A DNA stretch of 38,006 nt, taken from Lachnospiraceae bacterium. GTDB lineage: Bacteria > Bacillota > Clostridia > Lachnospirales > Lachnospiraceae. Location of the stretch: positions 1 through 38,006 of the forward strand of contig CAJTIU010000040.1 of assembly GCA_910576335.1 (NCBI GenBank). The letters run 5' to 3'. The notes under the pieces are model-generated. The model did no database searches and was not told the DNA's origin. It was given only the letters and a program-made list of their open reading frames with translations. How positions within the stretch are numbered: the stretch's first letter is position 1; every line of letters begins with the position of its first letter. Shown here piece by piece: positions 15,219 through 21,122 of the stretch. The translations under genes and the position numbers were made by a program.

Positions 15219-15330
15219 TGACAATAGTGACAAAAGTGACAAAATACCTATCAGGGAAAGAACCAGAAAGCAAATTTACATTCCATGACTACCGACAAAA
15301 GTGACAATAGTGACAATAACGCCTATCAGG
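15219..15330. repeat. Two clusters of 9-bp TGACAAAAG-type iterons
   Basis: TGACAATAG, TGACAAAAG and TGACAAAAT follow head to tail at 15219-15245. CGACAAAAG, TGACAATAG and TGACAATAA do the same at 15293-15319. Each cluster is preceded by ATGACTA and followed by CCTATCAGGGAAA, so the whole ~50-bp block is duplicated with a period of about 75 bp. Similar 9-bp tandem runs occur inside the primase-like gene. The arrangement resembles replication iterons, but no initiator protein is identified. Confidence 0.5.
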
Positions 15331-15602
15331 GAAAAGCGAAATTTATATTCCCCCTCATTCCTCAAAACCCCCAATACCTATTTATCAGGTAAAGGACAAA
15401 TGTCCGTCAGCGTAGTTACTGCACAACTATCAACCGTAACCACAATAAAGCCATTCATCATCTGGGAGGAATGAACCGCCCTATTGTCAGAATCCATTTG
15501 TAAAGGCTCCTATCTGTCCCATATCCGGCTTGTACTGCCTTACCTGATAGAAATACCATCTATGCCGTTACAATCCAAAATAGGGGCTTGTAGCGTGTCG
15601 TT

Positions 15603-15950
15603 GTCGGGTTTACCGATTTCAAATCGAGAAACTACCGCTCAGCGCAATTTTGCGTTCACCTGATACAATCAGTTCCCCGATTTCAAATCGGGATATTACC
15701 GCCAGGGGCTATCCAGTAATTTCAGGGTGGGGGCAAATCAGATCCCCCTTTGCTCATTCCAAAAGAGGAAAGCCGCATATATTCCCCCGGAAAATCGGGG
15801 TTATGTCTGTACGGGCTCAAATCTGCTCCCGGAAAATTCCGGGTACTGTCGCCACTGGTGTCGATGCTCTGCAAGGTTACATTTCAAATCGAACCTTAAA
15901 AGGACGAAATTCGTTGTTTAGCGGTTCTGCCTTGTTTATGTAACGTCTGA
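15603..15950. repeat. Field of consecutive perfect hairpins
   Basis: Inverted repeats follow one another closely. They are CGATTT/AAATCG (about 15614), CGCAA/TTGCG (15641), CCCGATTT/AAATCGGG (about 15678), GGGGG/CCCCC (15730), CCCCG/CGGGG (15784), CCCGGAA/TTCCGGG (15828), AAGGTT/AACCTT (about 15873) and ACGAA/TTCGT (15903). Several share the loop TTTCAAA or AAAA and are followed by a short spacer ending ACCGC or TGTCGC. The open frames here are short and lack good starts. This could be a structured RNA or a single-strand or double-strand origin. Confidence 0.5.
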
Positions 15951-15963
15951 TAAAAAGTAAGAC

Positions 15964-16027
15964 GGCAGCAGGACAGCACACTTTTACGCCTTCCCCATTT
16001 ATGGGGATGCTTTTATGTCCTGCTGCC
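15964..16027. terminator. Large inverted repeat flanking the hairpin field
   Basis: GGCAGCAGGACA (15964-15975) is the reverse complement of the sequence TGTCCTGCTGCC at 16016-16027. Nested inside is a second stem, TCCCCAT/ATGGGGA, near 15994-16009. It could act as a bidirectional transcription barrier between the hairpin field and the hicAB promoter. The arms contain the element-specific octamer GGCAGCAG in both orientations. Confidence 0.5.
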
Positions 16028-16063
16028 AGTCTGCATACTTTCCCGGTATCTGCATATAATATC

Positions 16064-16126
16064 TACGTAAAATACGTATATTTTTTATGTTTTTCTCTTG
16101 ACATTACGTAAAATACGTGTTATTAT
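16064..16126 (+). promoter_or_regulatory. hicAB promoter with two palindromic operators
   Basis: TTGACA (16098-16103), a 17-bp spacer and TATTAT (16121-16126) form the promoter. The palindrome TACGTA-AAA-TACGTA stands at 16064-16078. A copy lacking only the last base stands at 16105-16118, inside the spacer. The centres are 41 bp apart, four helical turns, so bound dimers would face the same side. HicB-type antitoxins repress their own operons, and the second site would block polymerase directly. Confidence 0.65.
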
Positions 16127-16149
16127 ATAATTGTAAGGAGGAAACATAC

Positions 16150-16329
16150 ATGAGATTCAGAGAAGCCGACCGGATGCTAAAGGATGATGGATGGTACGTG
16201 TCAGACATAAGCGGCTCACATTACCAATACAAACACCCAACAAAGCCCGGAAAAGTAAGCGTCCCGAATCATCCCGGTGACATCCCGAAAAGTATTGTTA
16301 AATCCATACGCAAGCAGGCGGGGCTGTAA
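16150..16329 (+). CDS. hicA: HicA mRNA interferase toxin
   Basis: 59 residues from the ATG at 16150, which has AGGAGG at 8 bases; a longer frame from 16117 has none. The sequence has the short double-stranded-RNA-binding-like HicA fold: MRFREADRMLKDDGW, then SGSHYQYKHP with the catalytic histidine, then VSVPNHPGDIPKSIVKSIRKQAG. HicA cuts mRNA and is neutralised by HicB. The partner gene follows 54 bp later. The toxin comes first, as is usual for hicAB. The pair would stabilise the integrated element. Confidence 0.9.
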   Translation: MRFREADRMLKDDGWYVSDISGSHYQYKHPTKPGKVSVPNHPGDIPKSIVKSIRKQAGL

Positions 16330-16383
16330 CAAGCCCCTGCCCCATGCAAACAGTATAGATTACACGGAAAGGAGCAATGATTT

Positions 16384-16812
16384 ATGAATTATGTATACCC
16401 GGCTGTTTTCTATGAGGAAGAGGGCAAAATATCAGTCATTTTCCCCGATTTGGGAAACCTCGCAACTTTTGGGGATAATGTGGCGGACGCTATGCGCATG
16501 GCTCAAGATGCCTGCGGCCTGCATCTGTTTACTGCTCTGCGTGACGGCGATCCCCTACCGGCTCCCAGTCCATTAGACGAAATCAATCCTGCTGCCATCC
16601 TGAAAGAATTTGAAATGGAATCCGCTGCGGAAAGCGCTTTCGTCAATATGGTACTGGTGGATATGACCGAATACGCAAGGCAGCACAGCGACAAGGCAGT
16701 AAAAAAGACTTTAAGCATCCCCATGTGGCTGAATACTCTTTGTGAGGAAAAAAGCATCAACTTTTCAAAAGTATTGCAAGATGCCTTATTGACAAAAGTA
16801 CAATCGCTATGA
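16384..16812 (+). CDS. hicB: HicB-type antitoxin
   Basis: 142 residues. The N-terminal part (MNYVYPAVFYEEEGKISVIFPDLGNLATFGDNVADAMRMAQDACGLHL) is the partly degraded RNase H fold typical of HicB. The C-terminal ~50 residues (KAVKKTLSIPMWLNTLCEEKSINFSKVLQDALL) form a ribbon-helix-helix DNA-binding domain that would bind the palindromes upstream of hicA. AAAGGAG lies ahead of the ATG. It ends before a terminator at 16856. Confidence 0.9.
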   Translation: MNYVYPAVFYEEEGKISVIFPDLGNLATFGDNVADAMRMAQDACGLHLFTALRDGDPLPAPSPLDEINPAAILKEFEMESAAESAFVNMVLVDMTEYARQHSDKAVKKTLSIPMWLNTLCEEKSINFSKVLQDALLTKVQSL

Positions 16813-16855
16813 CTGGCAGCAGCCCAAAACAGAATATGCGTTACCTGATAAGAAC

Positions 16856-16893
16856 ACCGCCCCGACACTCGCCAAAAGTACAAGGGCGGTTTT
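16856..16893 (+). terminator. Terminator after hicB
   Basis: ACCGCCC (16856-16862) pairs with GGGCGGT (16884-16890) around a 21-base loop and is followed by TTTTC. It lies 44 bp after the hicB stop codon. Confidence 0.65.
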
Positions 16894-17017
16894 CTCTGTC
16901 TATTCACGTTTTAAAAGCCTATTTTCGCATTTTATCCCCCTACCCTTATATTTCTACCCTTGCACCATTTCAAGCCGAATTTGCCCCTCTGCAAACCCTA
17001 CTATAAGGCATTTGAAA

Positions 17018-17470
17018 CTATTTCCGCTTGAATCTCTCCGCTATCTCTCTGCGCTGTTCCTCTGAAAGCTGTTTTGTAGGGTTTATCTTTATCCATGCAA
17101 CCGGGATATGGGCGCACAAGCTGCCGTCCTGATTCTCCGCTACTATCTCGCATTCCTCTGGGCGTTCTGCTGCCAGTTTCTTAATGCGGCTCTTATACCG
17201 CCCCTGGCAGAAAGTGACTGCTGCCCTCTCGCTGTCCTTTACGAACTCAATCACATTCTCCACATTTCCAGTGATTTCCGGCAGCAGGATTTCCCCCACC
17301 GTCAGGCCGACTGCATCCGCTATCCGTTCCGCTGCGTCCTCGGATGCAAAGCCATCTTTTACAATCCACTGGAAAGACTTCTGATAAAGCCCCGTCCTGC
17401 TGCATACCGTTTCTTCTGTCAGGCTCTTTTCCTCCATGACTTCCACAATTCTTTTACCGTTCAATCTCAT
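17018..17470 (-). CDS. XRE-type regulator with C-terminal extension
   Basis: 150 residues from the ATG at 17470, which has AAAGGA at 10 bases. A longer frame up to 17578 would read through the repeat array and is unlikely. The first ~65 residues form a helix-turn-helix of the XRE type (MRLNGKRIVEVMEEKSLTEE, SFQWIVKDGFASEDAAERIADAVGLTVGEIL). The remainder (QGRYKSRIKKLAAERPEECEIVAENQDG, then VAWIKINP) is a small basic domain often seen in Clostridia element proteins but without a known role. The 1.1 kb word-pair array begins immediately upstream, so this protein may be controlled by it or bind it. Confidence 0.65.
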   Translation of the reverse strand: MRLNGKRIVEVMEEKSLTEETVCSRTGLYQKSFQWIVKDGFASEDAAERIADAVGLTVGEILLPEITGNVENVIEFVKDSERAAVTFCQGRYKSRIKKLAAERPEECEIVAENQDGSLCAHIPVAWIKINPTKQLSEEQRREIAERFKRK

Positions 17471-17520
17471 ACTGCGTCTATCCTTTCCCGGCATAGTGCC
17501 GTTACAATAACCGTTCTCTT

Positions 17521-18650
17521 TTTTGTGTACTGTTTTGTACGATTTACACCGCAAAACTCTATATGGCAGCAGGCGCATAATTCCCGGAAATACTAAGTTT
17601 TGCAGAGGGCGGCAGGACTATAAAGCATATTCTTTAGGGATATTTAGGGGTAAAGGTTCAGGCTTTTTCAGGTTCTATGTACCGGGAAATAACAGGTTTT
17701 CACAAGTCCTATACTCTGAAAATGTCAAGTTTTGACAAGTTCTATGCCCCCGGATATGTTAGGTTTTGTTAGGTTCTATAAGCTGAAAATTAAGGTCTTT
17801 TTAGGTCTGTCATATCAATGCTGCTGTCGGATGCTCCCTTTTAGGTTGTAAGAAATGTGAGGATACAAGCCCTTTTTATGGTGTCGGAAATGTTGCATTA
17901 CTTTTTATGGCTGCTGATACTGCCGATTATGCGCCGCCCTTTTAGGGACTCTAAAATCTCTGGATACTTTTAGGGGCTGAAAAATGGAAATACTGCTGCA
18001 GCTTGCCCCGGTGTCCTGCTGATCTGCCCCACCACTCGCCCTATATGGCGAATGACATTAGCAATTATTAGCAATTTCCAGTATAAGCCCCGGATATTAG
18101 TATTTTTTAGTAATCCTCTTTTTAGGGTGTTCAGAATGTCTTGATATTCCCGCGCGCGTTATAGTGTTTACAAATTCCTTTTTTGTGTAAGAAAGTGTAA
18201 GTTTTCTATGCGCGCGTTATCGTGTCCACTAATTCAGTTTTGCCCGGAAAATCAAGGCTTTTCCCTTGCTCCTATACCGTGTCATTAAACTTCTTTTTTT
18301 GGTGTGCATTTCTGTGCATTTTTGCACTTTTCCCCTCATGCGTGTATCGTGTTACAAAACTCTTTTTTTGTGCGCACTTTTGCGCATTTCATGTATTTTC
18401 CCCTCTGCTGCCTTTTACCTGAAAAGTATGGAAAAACTGCTGCCATGCGCCTATATACTGTCGTGTGCATAAATTCCCTATATCCCGGAAAATGTCACTA
18501 AATGCAACTATTTTCCACACCGCCCCTATAAACTGAATATCCCACCATTTCCCACTATCCACCATGCGCATATATCGTGTTTAGAAACTCCCTATATCCT
18601 CTAAAATGCCAACATTCCATTTTTTCATTTATTCGGAAAAACCGTGTTAA
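17521..18650. repeat. Array of 10-bp-spaced word pairs with unit-specific words
   Basis: A 1.1 kb non-coding stretch. Fourteen pairs of near-identical 6-10 bp words stand exactly 10 bp apart at 17521, 17633, 17657, 17692, 17724, 17758, 17791, 18057, 18097, 18185, 18303, 18371, 18491 and 18541 (first word). The words differ between pairs: GTTAGGT, ATTAGCAATT, GTGTAAG, TGTGCATT, TGCGCA, CCCAC and others. Units at 17657-17791 repeat every 33-35 bp, with shared linkers near CTAT and GAAAAT. From 18163 on, the motif TATCGTGT recurs at 18221, 18278, 18348, 18462, 18576 and 18643, close to multiples of 57 bp. No known element type matches. Confidence 0.6.
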
Positions 18651-18696
18651 ATCTATGAATAATGGGGATAAATCAGAGAAAAACCGTTACAAAAAA

Positions 18697-19533
18697 CTAT
18701 ACTCCCCAATCACTTTTTAAGCGGTTCAGCATCTTCATTTCCTCGCTTGTGTCCTTGTCCGGGTTACTGTCCGGGTGAAATGCCTTTGATAATGTGCGGT
18801 AAAACTTTTTCAGCATGGCCTTGTCAGCTTCATTGTAGTTACTGGCAGCAGTACCGCAATAACTACCTCCACTATATCCCCCGTAGTTACTACGGAAATT
18901 CTCATAATAACTACGGCTCTGCTCCCGGCTCCTGCGCTCATATTCCTTTCTTGCCTTAAAATCTGCCTTAATCTTTTTCAGGTATTCAGGATTGCGCAAT
19001 TTGCCGAACACATCATAGCAGCGGTTGTACTCGCTCCGGGTAACGCTGTATTTCTCCGTGAACTCATTTACCCTCTCGTTATGCTCCCTGATTATGCGAC
19101 AGTTCTCCTGCCTTGCAGCATATTCCTCCGTCCGTTTGTATTCCTCCCAAATGCGGTCAACAATAGCCTGCCACTTTGTATAAATCAGGTCTGCCAGTTC
19201 GCTTTCTTCCAGTCCAAGCGCATCCGCTTTTGATGCCAGCCCACCAACAACAAAATCCCCCGGCCAGTCGCCCCAGTCCACAACCTCATAATATCCAATC
19301 GTACAAATTACGGTCTGTTTCTTCTTGACTTTCCCATTCTCCCGGTAACTCTCATGTATGCTTATGCGGTATGATTTCCTGATAGGGCGTTCAAACCGCT
19401 CTGCGCTGTTACGGTATTCATAGCTGCAGCACTCTTTATCGTCAGCCGTCCACCGTGATTCATATACCTCTATCCCCTTTGGCTCTCCTGCCGGAACCGT
19501 CTTTGTTGCTACTTCCTGAATAACACAAAACAT
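18697..19533 (-). CDS. Protein with a C-terminal J domain
   Basis: 278 residues. The last ~45 residues (EADKAMLKKFYRTLSKAFHPDSNPDKDTSEEMKMLNRL) are a J domain with the HPD tripeptide needed to stimulate DnaK/Hsp70 ATPase. Ahead of it are a long charged helical region (~120-210) and a short Gly/Ser/Tyr-rich linker. The N-terminal ~110 residues look like a beta-rich domain of unknown family (SYRISIHESYRENGKVKKKQTVICTIGYYEVVDWGDW). AAAGGA lies before the ATG. Elements use J proteins to recruit host chaperones for replication, as lambda and some plasmids do. That role here is inference. The word-pair array begins just downstream of its stop. Confidence 0.75.
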   Translation of the reverse strand: MFCVIQEVATKTVPAGEPKGIEVYESRWTADDKECCSYEYRNSAERFERPIRKSYRISIHESYRENGKVKKKQTVICTIGYYEVVDWGDWPGDFVVGGLASKADALGLEESELADLIYTKWQAIVDRIWEEYKRTEEYAARQENCRIIREHNERVNEFTEKYSVTRSEYNRCYDVFGKLRNPEYLKKIKADFKARKEYERRSREQSRSYYENFRSNYGGYSGGSYCGTAASNYNEADKAMLKKFYRTLSKAFHPDSNPDKDTSEEMKMLNRLKSDWGV

Positions 19534-19702
19534 AATATTTCCTTTCCGTAGTTACTGCCCCGCGTTACACAATAACCACATATCCCCTGCCAGTAATCAC
19601 AAACACCCTGCCGGAAATTCCCGGCACCCCTCCCCCAAATTATGGGGTACCCCTGCCGCTGAATAGATGCACCCTCTTTTCATGTGCGCCTGCTGCCACT
19701 GG

Positions 19703-20230
19703 CTATTTTAAAATCTCCCTTGCGTAATACTGGAAAGTGGAAACTATGTAATAGCCGGCATATTCCGGGGAAATGAATTGTATGTTTGCGTCAAATCTGT
19801 GTTCAAACGTCTTTAAAGATGCCATATAGGCAGCAGGCATGAACTCTGTGCGGTATTTATGCCCGATAATGTCAGAGTAGCCGCCGGGGGCTTCAATCAT
19901 CAGATACACCTTGCACCCGTCATTCCCGGCTTTCAGGAACTCTTTTTCAAACCGTTCCCTTTCCCCGGTCAGATTCCCCGACAATTCCTCCAGGGATGCC
20001 TTGCGCTCCACCACGCAATCCCGATGAAAATATATGTCCTCGCCTGCTGCCGCTGCCGGAATCATAAACGAATAATCGCCGTATTCCAGTTTTTCCACCT
20101 GATAGGCAATCTTCTGTTTCCTGAAATAATCCAGTATGTGAGAGTTTTTCTTTTCCCGGCTGTCTACCAAAATAACCATGCTCTTTGTCAGCTTCTTTAT
20201 TTCCTCCACGGAAAATTTATATTGCTTCAC
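19703..20230 (-). CDS. ERCC4 (XPF/Mus81)-type nuclease
   Basis: 175 residues, starting with GTG at 20230 (AAAGGGG 10 bases upstream), two bases after the previous stop. The nuclease motif order of the ERCC4 domain is clear: VILVDSREKK, then VEKLEYGDYSF, then CVVERKASLEELSGNL, with the catalytic D-S-R and ERK residues in place. The C-terminal half (KVYLMIEAPGGYSDII..., MAASLKTFEHRF) completes the restriction-like fold. No helicase or HhH domain is attached, as in phage-encoded members. It probably cuts branched DNA during replication or excision of the element. Confidence 0.85.
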   Translation of the reverse strand: MKQYKFSVEEIKKLTKSMVILVDSREKKNSHILDYFRKQKIAYQVEKLEYGDYSFMIPAAAAGEDIYFHRDCVVERKASLEELSGNLTGERERFEKEFLKAGNDGCKVYLMIEAPGGYSDIIGHKYRTEFMPAAYMASLKTFEHRFDANIQFISPEYAGYYIVSTFQYYAREILK

Positions 20231-20231
20231 G

Positions 20232-20567
20232 CTATGCGCCCCTTTCTTTCAGTTCCCTATCCAAATTGGCGAAAAACCGCCGCCTGCATGAATAAAAATC
20301 AGTCCTGCAAAATGGCGGCTTTTCTATCTCCCCCAGTTCCCACCGCACCGCCAGGGTGTCAAAAGACTTGCCCTGTCTGACAGATAGCAGAATCCACGGC
20401 GAAATAGCTTCAAGCCCTTTGCAGGCCGCTTTCAGGATTTCAGGGGGATATATCCCGGTTCTGCATCCGCTTTGTAATTCTTCAAGCCGCTGCCGCTCAA
20501 TGCCGTACTCCGCATAACTCCGGCGTTGCATTGTGTTTGTACCATTCCTGCGCTTTCTTCTTGACAT
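20232..20567 (-). CDS. Small phage-like hypothetical (RinA/ArpU-like features)
   Basis: 111 residues. An arginine-rich start is followed by RRSYAEYGIERQRLEELQSGC, then LLSVRQGKSFDTLAVRWELGEIEKPPFCRTDFYSCRRRFFANLDREL. The pattern of an EYGI-R-ELQ opening and a DFYSCRRRFF end recalls small phage transcription or late regulators of the RinA/ArpU kind. I cannot name a family securely. It is in an operon with the ERCC4 nuclease two bases downstream. Confidence 0.5.
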   Translation of the reverse strand: MSRRKRRNGTNTMQRRSYAEYGIERQRLEELQSGCRTGIYPPEILKAACKGLEAISPWILLSVRQGKSFDTLAVRWELGEIEKPPFCRTDFYSCRRRFFANLDRELKERGA

Positions 20568-20637
20568 TTCAAGCCCTCCAATCTTATGATTGTTATAGGC
20601 GTTCGGGGCTTGTCTGCATGGCAGGCTCTTTTTTTAG

Positions 20638-20657
20638 GTGGCATTTTGTGGCATTTT
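20638..20657. repeat. Isolated perfect tandem 10-mer
   Basis: GTGGCATTTT is repeated back to back at 20638-20647 and 20648-20657. It has the same 10-bp spacing as the word pairs of the large array, but with its own word. It lies between two genes of the replication operon. Confidence 0.6.
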
Positions 20658-20682
20658 TTTGATTTCACCTGATAGAGATACA

Positions 20683-21036
20683 CTATCCCAAATTACCGTT
20701 CCGAATCTCTTTTATGTATTCTGCCGCAAGTTCCCTGTCAACATAGATAAACCGGGGCTTGTATTGCATCACATCTAAGGACATTGCAAGTCTTTCCAGT
20801 TCCGATACTTCACAATCTACCATCAGTTCATAAATACTGCATAATCGGCAGCCCCGCGGCAAATCTGCCTTGATACGTTCTGTAATTGCTTCATCTGTAC
20901 ACGGTGCACCACTGGAAACAACCTGATGCGCCCGGTGTGCGCTCTTTCCGTCCGGCGTTCTAAAATCAACAATTACATTGTGTACCTCTATCTCTATGCC
21001 CGTAGCCGCCTTTATCATTTCTTTCAAAATCGACAT
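20683..21036 (-). CDS. 117-residue hypothetical protein
   Basis: The ATG at 21036 is preceded by GAGAGG at 7 bases. The product has an N-terminal helix and strand (MSILKEMIKAATGIEIEVHN), a segment VDFRTPDGKSAHRAHQVVSSGA and an ending FIYVDRELAAEYIKEIRNG. No family is recognised. It follows a 32-residue microORF whose stop overlaps its start. A perfect tandem 10-mer (20638-20657) lies just beyond its stop codon. Confidence 0.55.
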   Translation of the reverse strand: MSILKEMIKAATGIEIEVHNVIVDFRTPDGKSAHRAHQVVSSGAPCTDEAITERIKADLPRGCRLCSIYELMVDCEVSELERLAMSLDVMQYKPRFIYVDRELAAEYIKEIRNGNLG

Positions 21037-21122
21037 TCTAAATCCTCTCTTTCTGCGGAATCAATTTCGCTATCAGGTATCTTTATGCCCTTCCACGGAT
21101 ACTCTATCTTTTCCCACTTCAT
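21024..21122 (-). CDS. 32-residue microprotein coupled to the primase gene
   Basis: The ATG at 21122 overlaps the primase TGA (ATGA), AAGGAG lies 6-7 bases upstream, and the 32-codon frame ends inside the start region of the next gene. The product (MKWEKIEYPWKGIKIPDSEI, then an acidic end) is tryptophan-rich and acidic. The overlap at both ends and the strong ribosome site suggest that it is translated and couples the two flanking genes. The function is unknown. Confidence 0.5.
   Translation of the reverse strand: MKWEKIEYPWKGIKIPDSEIDSAEREDLECRF

Noticed and set aside
15650-15943. Open frames across the hairpin field
   Set aside because: No ribosome site; the residues follow the inverted repeats. 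They are better explained as structured non-coding DNA.
18222-18501. Overlapping plus-strand open frames in the word-pair array
   Set aside because: Three phases are open at once because the repeat period (about 57) is a multiple of three. They have no ribosome sites and a Phe/Cys-rich, low-complexity product.
17600-18650. CRISPR array in the repeat region
   Set aside because: There is no constant repeat of 23-40 bp separated by unique spacers, and no cas gene lies nearby. The repeated parts are short words at 10-bp offset.
20432-20683. 83-codon minus-strand frame overlapping the RinA/ArpU-like gene
   Set aside because: Overlaps a better-supported gene over most of its length, and its residues are not protein-like past the overlap.
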